Both the position numbers and the translations under genes were made by a program. From positions 112,966,246-113,030,245 of the forward strand of contig CM056742.1 in the NCBI GenBank assembly GCA_029851415.1: a stretch of DNA of 64,000 nucleotides, written 5' to 3'. Positions 1 through 12,164 of the stretch are shown in pieces. Every line of letters begins with the position of its first letter. Position 1 is the stretch's first letter. The notes beneath the pieces are model-generated. The model made no database searches. It had not been told where the DNA came from and saw nothing but the letters and a program-made list of their open reading frames with translations. The stretch comes from Eretmocerus hayati (lineage: Eukaryota; Arthropoda; Insecta; Hymenoptera; Aphelinidae).

Positions 1-734
1 GGCTGGGATTCTGAGCTAAGCTTGATAGAGATCGATTCGAACGACCACGTGACTTTCTACCATTTGCATAAAGACCTTGCACAACTTCAGCACCCGCTTC
101 ACGCACAATTACACGCCCAGATATTTTTTCACGTGAAAGATATTTATGCATGGATACCATGTCGCGGAAGCCCAATGGGTCCTGCGGGACCCACTTTCCA
201 AATTGACCAGCCCCTAGACGATTTCCCCATTTGAACCATTCCAACGCATGGATACCTTCAAGGGGGGCTCAAAACAGATGTTCCAATAGGTATTGGATAC
301 TTGGGAGTCATTCGCATCTCTACATGAATCGATTTAGACCGTAAACTCACGTCCTCGTCGAGCGTCGCGCAAGCGCTAAGTTTCGCGTGATCCCGAAAAC
401 TATGTACGCTTCATCAGGGCCCCGTATCATGATAGACTTTTAGTTTTGGCCTAGGAGAAAGCCATTACCATGCACAATTGCAAAAATATTGCCGTGGTGC
501 TTGTCATGTCTGGATTCTGAAAGTGGGCCCCACAGGACCCACTGAGCGCTAGAGGGTTAACAGCAAGTGGCCCGCTTTAGAGACATGATTCGGGATCTGG
601 GGATTGAATAATCAAATCAATCCGACTGCACCAAACAAACTATTATGTATACCAGAGCCAAAAATTCATCACGAGACGCACAGAGCACGTAGAAAAACAG
701 CCCTGAACAGTGTATATCAATGCATATCACCCTG
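1..734. other. non-coding, AT-rich, with a small inverted repeat
   Basis: No convincing gene or exon is visible. The stretch at about 173-199 (AATGGGTCCTGCGGGACCCA and on) is repeated in reverse complement at about 522-546 (GTGGGCCCCACAGGACCCAC), so the interval looks like a small degraded inverted-repeat element. The short open frame at 22-234 has no recognisable motif and is treated as chance. Confidence 0.4.
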
Positions 735-830
735 TGTAATAGCTGATTCAATCAGTAAAAATCCGTTCGCGTTGGCTGATGAAATCAGCTATCACTAGCT
801 GATTTTTAGCTGCCCTAGCTGATTCGCGCC
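735..830. repeat. AGCTGATTTTTCAGCT-type palindromic cluster
   Basis: Several close copies of the words AGCTGATT, AATCAGCT and TAGCTGATTTTTAGCT occur here. The same word cluster, longer, recurs at 60285-60720. The words are self-complementary, so the block can fold on itself. It looks like the end or body of a dispersed element rather than a gene. Confidence 0.5.
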
Positions 831-2354
831 GAGAGAGACTGTTGAGCTGTCGAGTATGAGTCGGACGAAAGCAATAACGAGACAACTCTTCTCGAACTTT
901 GTACTAATAAAATTTTCTTATAACGGGTAAATGGAACTCCACGGCCGTGCTGCACGGCTACCACGTGCCCTTAACCCTTAGACTCCCGGCATTTTTCCTC
1001 ATAGAATGACCACTTCCGAAGGGGAAAATTCATATACCGTCAACCGAGGTAACTTTGGAACAAAAATCGCATTTTTTTTCCTTAAATCTCACCAAACTCA
1101 TACGTCTTGCATCAGAAGCGCATTGTATCTGTAGTCAAACGAAAGCTTACAGTTTCAGCTTTCAATTGAGGTGCATATAAAGTCCACTTAGACATCTCTG
1201 CTTGGAGCGAAGAGCGTTGGAAGTCGTGTTCCAAAGTTAGACACGGACTGGGGTAACTTTGGAACAGAAATTGTTATCATTTATTATTCGTCAATTAATC
1301 CATAAACTAGATCACGCAATCGATTTTCACCATCGGTAATCAAAAGCTGAGCGTCTTAGCTTTCCATTGACCTATATTAGAAGTCCACCTGGTTGAATTT
1401 AACTTCTAGAATTGAGCATAGACACCTTCAGCATACCTAACTATCTGCACCACGGCTGAGTCTCGAGGCCGAAAATACCTTCACAGTCGATTTCTGACAA
1501 AAACTGCCATAACTCGGCTTCCGTGGGTCAAAATGAGACGATTCTTGACTCATTTTGAAGCTCCCATAAATAATGACTCAAGTATGTAGAATTCGACGAT
1601 GATATAGATCCTGGGAAATGACTGAGAGTACATGAACAAGTGTTCCCAAGTTATACCAGTTTCTGAAAAAAAATACATACTTGTCAGTTTTTACTCTACA
1701 AAATTGAAAGTGGCTAAGGATACTCCAGTTAAACTATGGTTTTATCTAGAGACAAGTGAAATCTAGCTCAGCTACCTTGGATTCGACTTGTTAAAGTCAA
1801 AACCACACCACTTCTCCCGACAGACTGTCAGGCCGGCAGGCAACGGTCGGGTCCCATACTGTACATTTCGAAGTTTTGCAGATTATCATTCAATTACATC
1901 TGAATGAGTCCCTGGCGTCTTCGGATGCAATGGGCTGTCCAAATCCCTCCTCCACGCATTCACATTATCAAAAAACACTCAATGTCAAAACTACCCCTCA
2001 TCAGGGGTTGAGAATCTCAAAATTCATAATTAGAGAATTACTGTCTTTTGAGAGGGTTTATGTGATAAAATGATTCGTGGAGGATCCAAATAGTTACCTG
2101 CACTTGTTGTGGAATCACTAATGTAAATAAATTATTAGCCAGGAGAAGTTTCGGAAAATCTAATATAAGTCTGATATTTTATTTTTGAATTTTGAGGGGT
2201 TCCACAACCTTGTTAGGGGTAATTCAGATACATTGGTTGGTTTGGAAGAATCTCAGGGTAACTCACGATGCTTCTGAATCCATTCCATCATAGAAACCTC
2301 ATCGAAAACTCACTCACAAAAATCAAACTGATCGTAATAGTATATTAAGCAACA
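831..2354. other. non-coding; carries paired GGTAACTTTGGAAC motifs
   Basis: No exon is recognised. The motif GAGGTAACTTTGGAAC occurs near 1046 and GGGGTAACTTTGGAAC near 1249, with an inverted copy (GTTCCAAAGTTA) near 1227. Closely related words with GTGACTTTG recur at 34.1-36.7 kb, so this may be a fragment of the same dispersed element. The remainder is AT-rich and shows nothing else I can support. Confidence 0.35.
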
Positions 2355-3380
2355 AGGGCGCCAACAGATATTTGCGCACGAGTCACCGCAACGAGTGTGC
2401 AAACGCCTCATTTACGCACAGTTTCATCGTTTACGCAGTGTGCAAATGGCTCATTTGCGCACGCAGTGCGCAAATCAGCCGTTTGCGCACTGCGTGAACG
2501 ACGAAACTGTGCGCAAATGGAACGTTTGCACACGAGTTGCGGGGACGAGTGCGCAAATGTCGGCGCCCGAGTTGCTTACGATATTTTTTGTTATTTCTGT
2601 GAGCAAAAATGTAACCCGCCTCCTAAAACACATCAAAAAATTAGGGGATGCTGTGAGACTTGGGCGTCGTCTCGAGAGTTGACGGACTTTGTTCCTTTTT
2701 CGCATTGGTGTGTACGAACTTTCCGAGTCCTTTTTCCTCCTCAAACAAGTTATGAACCAGTTTCATTTGAACTACTTGGGATCCATGACGATTTTCTGAA
2801 AAATTTTGACAGTAGCGAGGAGTGACCGAAGCACTACCTACAACGAACGGTCAATGCATCTCAAGCATTCAGAGGAACATGGCATGACGGGGACACAGGA
2901 GGGCGGAGGAGGGGGTCCAGGGGCGGAGCCCCGGCGGGGGTGCAGGGGGCGGAGCCCCCGCCGGGGGGTTCGGGGGGCGGAGCCCCCCGACTGAAAAAAA
3001 ATTCTGAAAAATGTATCAGAAAAAACTCTATCGCCCATATAGTATGTTACCACGTTGCTCAAAACTGTCGCTGGTGCTCGAAAGATCGAAGTTAGATATT
3101 CCTCACAATTATGTATGATGATGATATATAGATAGATGATGGTATAGAGTGATCAGAAAACAACTCAAGTCCAGTGCGCAAATGCCTCATTTGCACACTG
3201 TTCTTCGTTTACGTAGTGCGCAAACGAGTATTTGCGCACTGATGCCTCATTTGCGTACTGCGTGAAAAAATATTTGCACACAGTTGTGTCGGAATAATGT
3301 GCAAATTCGCTATTTGCACACGCACACTTGCGTCTAAATGGCCATTTTTGCGCACAGAATAACAAAAAAATATATGCGCC
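2355..3380. mobile_element. probable non-autonomous DNA element with TTTGCGCA palindrome clusters
   Basis: Two clusters, about 2360-2565 and 3172-3375, are packed with TTTGCGCAC/GTGCGCAAA words in both orientations, around ten in each. The outer parts are also inverted relative to each other: GATATTTTTTGTTATT near 2580 is matched by AATAACAAAAAAATAT near 3360. Dense short subterminal words in both orientations are typical of transposase-binding regions in DNA transposons such as hAT. No transposase is encoded. Between the clusters, at about 2900-2990, lies a GC-rich block with three copies of GGGGCGGAGCCCC. Ends are uncertain because no target duplication was found. Confidence 0.5.
2900..2990. 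repeat. three palindromic GGGGCGGAGCCCC units
   Basis: Three consecutive copies of a GGGGCGGAGCCCC palindrome are separated by short G- or C-rich spacers (CGGCGGGGGTGCA, CGCCGGGGGGTTC). The block is far more GC-rich than its surroundings. On either strand it produces Pro/Arg/Gly-rich open frames that are by-products of the repeat, not genes. Confidence 0.6.
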
Positions 3381-3689
3381 AGCCCGGCAATCCAAAGGTT
3401 AATAGTATTGCCAGATTTAGAATGACGCTGAATCATATAGAATGAGGTGAAGGGCATCCCCCTTGCTGCTTCCTCATTGCTTAATATGCACGGAAACATA
3501 CAGATTGCGAGGGTTTGGTGGTGATAATGAGTGCAAATAATATTACATGTGCGTAGTGAGACCTATGATAAAGAATTGACGAGAGATGATAGTGTTCATC
3601 TGTTCTGAACCTTAATTGTGCGAAGCGCTTGTTGAAAAAACCAACAAATCACTAATGATGGGAACTCCAATCAATAGTATATTACTGCA

Positions 3690-3985
3690 CTAGACAGGGA
3701 CAGGAATATTGGCTTTTATATACCGGGTCCCTGCCTTTCGGCTCAACCCCGGTTGCCCCCATGGGCCCGGGGCAGGGATACGCCCTGCCAGCGCGTCGGG
3801 TTGGAGGATGACCAACACCGAGCCAGGCTCGGTGATGGCTCAGTCCTCTGCTCCGACTACTGACTTTCGGGCACAGCCCCCAGCACAAGGCCGATGCCCA
3901 CCCCTCGGTGGGGGGTTTTGGGACTCTTTTAGGCTTCCTGAGAGCCCAAAGAGTCCCTCGGGATGATGGATGAGTCTTACGGGCT
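3690..3985. other. GC-rich fragment, retroposon-like
   Basis: This roughly 300-bp block is GC-rich, with phrases such as GGGCACAGCCCCCAGCACAA and CCCCTCGGTGGGG, in otherwise AT-rich DNA. The minus-strand reading resembles the GC-rich 3' regions of non-LTR retrotransposons, but no reverse transcriptase motif or poly-A tail is present, so the class is a guess. It directly abuts the foldback that begins near 3988. Confidence 0.25.
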
Positions 3986-3987
3986 CG

Positions 3988-4869
3988 CATTGCAATTTTT
4001 TTGCAATCGATTCGTCTCGATTTGCTGATTACGAATATCTAATTTTCGGTCCGTAAATCTGGGGAGATTTTTTTTTATTAACAAATTACTGCAAAATTTA
4101 TGGTTGAATGCGCATAAGTTGAGAAGTTTTGGTCGGAGAAGAAAATTTTTCGAACAAAAATTGTTGCATTTCATGTTGCGGATGTGGAACATGCAATGGA
4201 TTGTTGGAACTTACATTTGCCATTGCAAAAAACGAGTTTGTTTATAGCAATTTGGTATATCTTCGAATTATGAAGTGAATTCCCAGAAGTGAATGTGCCT
4301 TTTGGTTCATTATTTCATAACAAATATAAAAGTATTCTAAACATTTTCCTCTAAATTCATTATTTCTTGAGCAATTGTTAATGGAAAAGAGAAAACCAGT
4401 ACGCGGCATCAATCGAGGCGTTCGAACTTCAAAACGCTCCGACTTATGCTACGCGCTGGTTTTCTCCTTTTCATCAACAATTGCTCAAGGAATAATGGAT
4501 TTAGAGAAAAATGTTTAGAATACTTTTATGTTTGTTATGGAATAATGAACCGAGTGGCACATTCACTTTTGGGAATTCATTTCATAATTCAAAGATATAC
4601 CAAATTGCTATAAACAAACTCGTTTTTTGCAATGGCAAATGTAAGTTCCAACAATCCATTGCATGTTTCACATACGCAACATGAAATGCAACAATTTTTG
4701 TTCGAAAAATTTTCTTCTCCGACCAAAACTTCTCGACTTATGCGCATTTAACCATAAATTTTGCAGTATTTTGTTAATAAAAAAAAATCTCCCCAGATTT
4801 CCGGACCGAAAATTAGATATTCGTAATCAGCAAATCAAAACGAATCGATTACAGAAAAAATTTGGTGCC
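3988..4869. mobile_element. foldback element, about 0.42 kb arms
   Basis: The left arm (about 3988-4408) is matched in reverse complement by 4451-4869. For example GCAATCGATTCGTCTCGATT near 4013 pairs with AATCAAAACGAATCGATTAC near 4833, and GAGCAATTGTTAATGGAAAA near 4371 pairs with the mirror segment near 4470. The loop is about 40 bp. No coding capacity is evident; open frames of about 70 residues in both arms are mirror images of each other. No target duplication was recognised. Confidence 0.75.
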
Positions 4870-7084
4870 GGTCTCGATTTTGCTACAGAACCTATAGCTG
4901 GCTGATAGATTAAGAGCTGTTTACGATTTCGGCGGAGTGGCTGTATAGCAGACCATCTCGCGGCTTATATACTTACTGCTGCTGCCTTTTACACTTGTGA
5001 CTTGATGGTGATGTGCTCGTTCACCCGACCTTTGCAAAGGCGAGGCGGCAGCCGAGCTTTCACTGGTCGGGGCGGACGTAAGCGAAAAAATAATATCAAG
5101 AAACGTGTTGTGTATAAATCCCTAATTATGCTGAACTATCAAATGATTCATCTTTGTCCAAGGTGTGTTTGATTGCTCGGTTATTATCATCCATAGTTTT
5201 TGTCACCGAATATTCATACTTTTGATTGATGTCACGCACTAGAAATCTTGCTCTGGGATCAACTGATGACAGATTTCTTATTGAGCAGCGGTATTCACGA
5301 AAAGGTACCGCTTGTTGAGTGTATAAGCGTCATGAATAAACACATTCATAAACATAACCTTGATGGGTTATGTCTCTTGTGTATATTATGAATGCATTTG
5401 TCCATTTGTCTATTCATCCCGAACGGGACGAAGGTAGCCAATTATTCTTTGATTCCAACAGTTCACGAGTTTGTATCAGGCTCAAGGATGGTGGATGGAC
5501 TGGTAATGTAAAATATCATTCTCTGGTCATTTCGAAATGAAAATCGATAGAGAACATCGATTTTCTCTATGGTTTTTTATGAGTTCGGAGGGGAGGGGGG
5601 AGGGTTTGATACTGAGTCCCATTTGGTAACAAACTGCTCAATTTCTTACATTTCAATGAGCTTTGGGAGCTTCCATGGGAAGGAGGAAGCTCTGACCGTT
5701 TTGAGAGCGTGGCTAATCTGATTTCTGATGGATTTTCGGTTTTTGTGAGTCTAGATTCGGTCCAAGAATCACCAAATCAACCATCACAACATAGTCTCCC
5801 GCGTAAAAGACGGTCTTCTTGGGAAAAATAATCTCATCCCTGTGGGAAGTGACTGAGTACGGTCACGTGAGCTTTTTACGCAAAAAAACAGCGTTTTAAC
5901 ACTTTTCAATCTTTTCGAGCTGCTGTACCACCTAAAAGACTGGGCAAAGATTTTTCCCTCGTAGAATACACAAAAATACACTAGAAAATTTTATTTTCGA
6001 CCTGCTCTTATCACCCCATTTTTTCGGTGAATCTTTGAAAATTTGAAATTATTTCCTAGCCGCTATGTGACAATCAAGAATCCTGGGAATATTTTTCTCA
6101 TGTTTGTTGTGTTGAGACAGATTCTTGTAATTTTTTCAGATTTTTTGGTCGATTGGTCTCGCCACACTAATATAAATACCGATAAACAGCTTTTTTGAAC
6201 GTATGTCGGTCTGGAGAGGTCTAAGGGTCTAACAATCTTTTCTGAATGTATGTTTCACATGTACCAACTGAACCCCATAATTTCCCTGGAGATGTAGCCT
6301 GGGGCCGATTCTTATCCGGCTATACCCTTTGAGACAAAAGTCAACATTTTCTAGTAGCTTGTAGGCGTTATTGTCAATTCCACTCCTTGTACCTGGCTCA
6401 TAGATTTGTATGGATTTTTTATCGATTTTCTAGAGCTTCAATTGAAAAAGACTGAGTAATGGAATGGATTCACTATATGAAAACATCACAATTTGAATTT
6501 GATCAAAATACACATTCATCGTTGAAAGCTCCAATCTACCCAAAAGTGATATCTGTGTGCTTCTCTGGGTATATTCAAAGTCTGAGTGAATAAGATATTG
6601 CAATGAGATATTGCTTTCACATTTGAAGGATACAAAGAGTCATTGGATTATGATACATCTTTATTCAAGATTCTTGAATCCAACGATTTAGTGAATTCCA
6701 ATCAAATTCTCTCTTTACTTCATCAGCTCTGATGTATTTTATAAACCTTGAATAATGATGATTCAGAGTCAAATTTGAGAGCATTCCATGTCTTTCGGCA
6801 TAACCCCCTAAAAAGTCCACACAAGGCCAAAAACTCATCATTTTATTCAGATAATCGTACTTAATACTTGAGAGAATGATGCAATCTATTCCAATCACTC
6901 AGGGGCTTATTGCCGTATCTTTATCGGTATGGTTATATGATGGGCTCCCAAAAGCTTGAACCTCAGTTATAAGTCGATCAAAGTTTCAATTTCTATTGAT
7001 ATTTTCATATATCACACCAAAGACAATCGTGGAACTCCATTCTTCACGCGTTTCTCAAAAGCGCACGAGTTTTTCAGAAACCTT
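4870..7084. other. non-coding, nothing recognised
   Basis: AT-rich DNA without a supported exon. Small structures only: a palindrome around 5286-5309 (GCGGT...ACCGC), a G-rich run near 5587-5604 and scattered T-rich tracts. Short open frames here (up to 77 codons) have no recognisable motifs. Confidence 0.4.
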
Positions 7085-8090
7085 CCGAAAATCTTTCAGA
7101 CGAATATATGAGGATATCTCTGAAACTTTTGATTATCGGCCTCAAAAAGTGTCACAGCCCCTGGAAATCGGGATGTATGGCTAGAGCCTGTTATCGAGCA
7201 AGCACGATGGTTTAAATATGAGTATTCTATGCAATTAGGTGTTAGAATATAGTACTGAAGGTCAGAGTTGGAATATACTGAACGCTCCACCAATGGTTTC
7301 ATCATTTCTCGATGCATTTTTCACAAAATTGGGGCTGCACAGCCCTCGTTCAAACGGATGGTACTCGTGGAGCGTCCAAAGTCTCGCTGGGTGGAAATTG
7401 GTATGATATCTTGAGGGTATTTGCAACATGTTCACAGTGTTTAGAGGTCTGTGTCCCCCCTGCCGCGCGCGTGCCTTCCCAAAAGCTGTGCGATCAGACA
7501 TGTTGTACGGTCGTCCTCTTTTTCACTTTATCCGGTTCCCTGGCTTCTGCGTCAAGGCACATAGGTCTACAGCAGCTCAACTTTTTTGTTTTTTCATGGA
7601 GAATACGATAAAGATTCTCCGCAGTGTCTCTTAGATTACGCTCCATGAGCTGTAGCGTCCAAAGCGAGTCAAGAATTTTTTCCCAAAAATCTGTGACACT
7701 CACATCTCTACGTGTCACGGATGAGCACAGTGAGGCACACCCTGCTCCACTAGAAAAATCATAACTTTGGACCATTAAAAGTCAGGCTGAGGAGTTACAG
7801 AATTTTATAGGAAACGCTCCACTCACGAGAGCCTGCCAAATTTCAAGAGTCTGACGCTGTGACACGTAAATTCCTCGTTCTTCGGGTGTTTTCTCACACA
7901 TGATTGACTCTAGTATCCCCCCACATTCACCAATCAAGCTCCAACTCGTTGACCACTCTCAAGACATCCAAACGATGATAGTTTGACAGGTTAAACCTGG
8001 AGAAACGTCCTACAACCATTTTGGCTGAGCTGTGACAGTAAAAGTTTCAGAGATATCCTCATATCTGGAAGATTTTGAGTTATATTCCAT
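7085..8090. repeat. unit bounded by diverged inverted repeats
   Basis: About 7090-7165 (ATATGAGGATATCTCTGAAA, then GTGTCACAG) is matched in reverse complement at about 8020-8085 (GCTGTGACAG, then TTTCAGAGATATCCTCATAT). The interior is unrelated to the arms and has no recognised gene. This is probably an old non-autonomous DNA element of about 1 kb. Overlapping open frames of 60-99 codons inside it show no family motif. Confidence 0.45.
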
Positions 8091-8300
8091 GAAATGTTTC
8101 CAGGAGCTTCCTGGAAAATATTCATGAAATATTGCAGGTATCACGAAAACATCTCTTGAAATGTTTCTGCGGGGTTTTTTCCAGAAACTTTATTGAAATA
8201 TTACGATGAAATAACAAAAACATCCCCTGAAATGTTCTTGCGAGGTTTCTGAGAAATTTCATTGAAATATTCATCTGGAATGTTCTCTTCAAATACTCCC
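8090..8300. repeat. degenerate tandem repeat with GAAATGTTTCCAG-like words
   Basis: Related words such as ATGAAATGTTTCCAGGAG, TTGAAATGTTTCTGCG and TGAAATGTTCTTGCGAGG recur at intervals of 50-70 bp. The block is low-complexity and non-coding. Confidence 0.4.
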
Positions 8301-8462
8301 ATGCTGAGGAGATCAGCTTGATAGAATATGAGCAGTAGATTTCCATAAATTTCATCTATGATTAGAGTCTAGTCCTAGGTAGTAATATCGGATTCCCATA
8401 TAACTTGAATCCGACATATTCTTGAATCATGGGGAGTCAAGTAAAAACTATTGTTCTTCAAG

Positions 8463-8753
8463 GATTTTTCGAGATCTGGAGAACGTATTCATGGGAAATC
8501 TGATGCTGGAGTTCAATGCTCTATGGTTCAATCCTCGTTCAATGATACTCACAGGAATCTTGGAGCTTCTACGAATTTACCAAACTTGAAAGAAGCGGAC
8601 TCAATTCCATCTGGCCCTACCGTGAAAAGGCTTCACATGGTTGATAAGTCAACAAACGTTGAATCACTTCATATCATCTCGCACTCCGAATATCTCAATT
8701 TTTTTGGCAGAGTCAAGGACAGTTGGAGAGATAAGATAGACTACATCCTTCGG
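8463..8753 (+). CDS. speculative cassette exon upstream of Mctp C2B
   Basis: An open frame of 97 codons lies between an acceptor-like TTGTTCTTCAAG (AG at 8461-8462) and a donor-like CGG|GTATAT. Both boundaries are phase 0, so it would join in frame to the Mctp exon at 12165. The product is hydrophilic and Ser/Asn-rich, ending in a basic-aromatic stretch (KDSWRDKIDYILR). Against it: in the Mctp proteins I remember, the segment before C2B is a short linker directly following C2A, with no such insert. The donor is weak, and an open frame of this size can arise by chance. It could be an alternative exon, an unrelated gene fragment or noise. Confidence 0.18.
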
Positions 8754-10242
8754 GTATATGACGCACATTATTTGGCTCAAACTCTATAGTTTTGGAATTT
8801 CTCACGGTATCATAGATCGCGGATCTGTAGAATGCGGAGAGAATCACACCTGTCACTCTAAAACATCTCCAAACCTCAAGGAAACTTTTATAATCTTGAC
8901 AAATATTATCTTGAGCCGCTAAACTATCCAGACTATTGATATCAAAACATTCTTATATGCATACTGGTCAACTCACTCGAATAAAAGGAGTGAGTTGCAT
9001 TGAATACGTTTCGTTTTCAACACGTATTTTGCACATCCACTTTTGAAGCCTCGTTTTAAGGGCATGTGAAAGCTCTACCTTACCGACCGAGCGGGTACTC
9101 GTTTGGGGGAGTAGTTTCAAGGCAGCCCTACAGAGGCGCCACAGTAAACTACTCCGACATATATAGTCACTATCAGAGGTAGGGCTGGGAAAACGCGTGT
9201 TTTTCACGAGTCGTGAAAAACGTATTTCTACAACACATTCACCTACACTATTTCATAAGATCAAGTAAAAATACCTCGCCATGACAAACTGCATTCTACG
9301 AAAATAACATCTATCTCAAGGTCACTGTTCCACTTCACTTCACTAAAATAACACCTTTTTCACTTCATTCACACACAAACCAACTATCACTGGCTTCAAA
9401 TTCCCAACTGGTGGAGTGGTGACTCAGAAATTCTTATTGCAGAATCTGCTTGAATTTCTGTTGTCGCCACTCACTTCACATTCTAGCTGGGGAATTCTGA
9501 GCATAGAAAACTCCCCATCCTTGACTCAGGGATTCTTATTGCAGAAATCTGCTTGAAATCCTGTTATTGTTACTCGCGATGGGTGAGTTCTTGGAGTATC
9601 AAATTTCCCATGTATAGAAAATATGACAATCTTACTATAAATTTCTTCTGAACCTATGCCTGAAAAAAGGAGATACATCACCAATATGATTTATAATTAG
9701 TCTTGTAAACATAGAACAATGTTAGCAACAAGTGAATTAGCAACTTACCTGGACTGCGAATGAGAAACGATAAAGTACTTTCCTTCATGAACTTTTGCAT
9801 GAGAACTTGGTGGCATTTTAGTATCTCGCTGGCTCTTACAATCTAATACAGTATCGAGTGTATGCCACATGCCTCTCATTAGATTTCAATGAATGTGTTG
9901 AAACAAGAACAAGGAATTTTTTTGAAGTTTCACTTGTGAAATTGAGTACAATTAGGTTTCAATAATTATTCGATGAGCCATCACATTCAACAGAGTCACT
10001 TCTCTAATTTGGGAGAATAACGCAAAGATGAATCTCAAAACTTTTTCTGAGCAAGAGTAGAAAACCATGAAGCTTACCACCATGACAATCAGAAAAATCT
10101 CACCATATAGAAGCAGTTTGATTCAATAATAGTCCAGCCTACTCACTCTCCTTCATCAAAGTTCACAGTCAGAGATCCGCACTTGGTCCAACTAGACCAC
10201 CACACCATAAATACCTGGACACCCTTCCGATATGTTAATTAG
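8754..10242. other. non-coding with two related short repeats
   Basis: No supported exon. A 55-60 bp segment near 9416-9465 (GACTCAGAAATTCTTATTGC, AATCTGCTTGAATTTCTGTT) is repeated near 9521-9572. A diverged pair of the same words occurs at 22497-22600. An inverted copy of the word AGAGCTYYCACATGCCCTT lies at about 9058-9085; see the repeats at 11.3 and 33.2 kb. Confidence 0.4.
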
Positions 10243-10593
10243 CTACTTAAAAGTGGTTGCTGGGGGGCTTGCATAAGTATCCGGAGCAAGTAATTTCCTT
10301 TTGAGATACTCTGGGTATGTTTCGGACCAGAACATATACCTTTTTCTCAAAGTGCGAGGTTCTGGAAATAGGGAAAAATGAAGAAAATTTTTCAATTCCC
10401 ATCTGAAACTATTTGTAATTGGGAGATCATAGTTTTTGCAATCATTTGAATACAAAAACTTCGAATCAAGGTGGAATTCATAGAAAATATCTGTGCAACA
10501 AGAGTTGTTGACATCTAGCCCCATTGAGCAACATAGCAACAGCAGACAACTTATAACCTCGCGGGTAGAACAACTATATTGCGCTTCAAGCAT
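10243..10593 (-). CDS. unrecognised 116-codon open frame
   Basis: The frame opens with ATG at 10593 and closes at 10243. About 14 bases upstream of the ATG on the minus strand is an acceptor-like TGAATTCAG. Beyond it, at 10674, is a strong donor (GTAC|GTAAGT), so a 5' non-coding exon joined over an intron of only about 60 bp is conceivable. The predicted product begins with a Cys- and Leu-rich segment and has no domain I can name. It is not clearly secreted, because the hydrophobic stretch is short and preceded by charged residues. It would lie antisense inside the presumed Mctp transcription unit. It may equally be a chance frame. Confidence 0.2.
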   Translation of the reverse strand: MLEAQYSCSTREVISCLLLLCCSMGLDVNNSCCTDIFYEFHLDSKFLYSNDCKNYDLPITNSFRWELKNFLHFSLFPEPRTLRKRYMFWSETYPEYLKRKLLAPDTYASPPATTFK

Positions 10594-10659
10594 CGTCGAT
10601 TGCTACTGAATTCAAGTACCTCCGACGTTCATTAATTTTCACGGAAAACTAAATTTTCT

Positions 10660-10990
10660 TTCTATACTTACGTACAAAGAATCGGCTTGGAAGCAGTCGA
10701 CAAGTTGTTGTTGCTGCGAAGAGATGCGAGACTGTTGCCTGCAGATGCAAGCACCCACATCCCACATTCCACTTTTTCACCAGCACTACATTATCACCGA
10801 CAACCGGGGCACTCGCGTTTACTCGAACACTCGAGGATGACAAATCGGGCACCCGCGACGGCACCGGGAAGCCCCGAATCGGTGACAAGGTGATGGGCTA
10901 CCACGGAGTGAAGCCGTAGACGCGTATGTGTGCATCGTCGTTGTAGTGATTGCGGGCTGCAGCAGACGACGAGTTATGCGCCGCGGACGC
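10660..10990 (-). other. GC-rich block with minus-strand splice donor; diverged twin at 26.9 kb
   Basis: This block is more GC-rich than its surroundings. On the minus strand it ends in ATTCTTTGTAC|GTAAGT, a near-consensus 5' splice site. It shares ordered words with 26880-27140: GTCGACTG, AAGCCGATTCTTT, GAGTGCYCCGG, GCGGGTG and CCCGGTGC. The twin also ends in a good donor, CCAG|GTCAGT. Two diverged copies that both keep a donor suggest duplicated 5' exons or promoter-proximal sequence of a minus-strand transcript. A transposon carrying a splice site is an alternative. The reading frame across the copies is not clearly conserved apart from VDC-QADS just before the donor. Confidence 0.35.
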
Positions 10991-12164
10991 CGTGATTATG
11001 TCGGTATAAGCATCGCCACTCGTTTTCCACTTGGTACCTATCTTTTTCGGGAGAATTATGGAACCGTATATAGTTTAGGTTGTACTTGAAGATCAAATCT
11101 ATCATTTGCTCAAAATCTGGAGTTGATTGGAATGATTGTTTAGCCAGGAGTGTGAGAACTGTAATTCATGTTTACCGGCGTAATTACAGTCCTCAGACTT
11201 CTGTCAAAACAACAATTCCAATCCACTTCAAACTTTTACGAAGTGGTAGATCTAATCACGAACTACAACCTAAACTATATACGGTTTTGAGATAATTCGC
11301 CAATTTTTTAGGAAAATTCATTTCAGTCGTGATCGGCTCATATGGTAAGGTAGAGCTTCCACATGCCCTTCATTGACGCGCTAAATCACGAGTCCTTAGA
11401 TGCCCACGAAGGAATCTGATGATTTAAATTAATCATGAATGTGTTGAGGAGTTCCAAACCAGATCCGCACCAGAAGAACAGAGTCACCCGCACGGTTTCA
11501 GAACAGAACTTTCTCTTAATTTCTTGTGAATGGTCGATGAGGGTACAAAAGGAAAAAAACTACCGATGCATGAGTATATCTATATTGATTTAGCTACCAT
11601 AACGACACTCGTTTTTCAAATCAAAAATGAATAAGAATGACGCTCAAACACATCAAAAACCTTCAGAAATGGTGGCCCAGTCTACCCGACAGATGAGTTT
11701 TTTCACATAAACTCTTGGGCAGTACAGAGGCCATTCAGAAAAAGGCCACTGCGAAGGATCATGGGATTGCGGTTCGGGTACCATTCGAGCTATAGTAATT
11801 ATTGATCGGTCGCGATAAGGTGGCTATAGCTAACCAAGGCGATAGATCCAAAAAATCCGAATAGGAAAGTTGCCAATTGATCGAAAACATTTTCTCATCA
11901 AAAACTAGAATCTCATATGGAAGATTTAATGTCAACATTCCTCGTCAATAGCGTTTGGTGGTTTCCCTTTAGATCTCGGATCTTCCAAAAATCAATTAAA
12001 TGAATACTATGAGATGATTGCTCGTTTTACTCTTCACGAGTATTAGTGGATTTTAATTGTAGCTTCTGTCAGTAAATCACAATGACAATAAAATTCACGC
12101 AACAATTCCAATAGATGATGCGTGGTTTCTGTACGACTTGACATTCATTTTCAATTTTTTGCAG
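10991..12164. other. non-coding, presumed Mctp intron
   Basis: No exon is visible before the acceptor at 12164. At about 11310-11371 lies a segment of roughly 60 bp, ending AGAGCTTCCACATGCCCTT, that recurs at about 33214-33276. The last 40 bases before 12165 form a pyrimidine-rich tract ending in TTTTTTGCAG, an excellent 3' splice site for the following exon. Confidence 0.5.

Noticed and set aside
2806..3062. Pro/Arg/Gly-rich open frames on both strands
   Set aside because: They translate the GGGGCGGAGCCCC palindromes and have no independent support.
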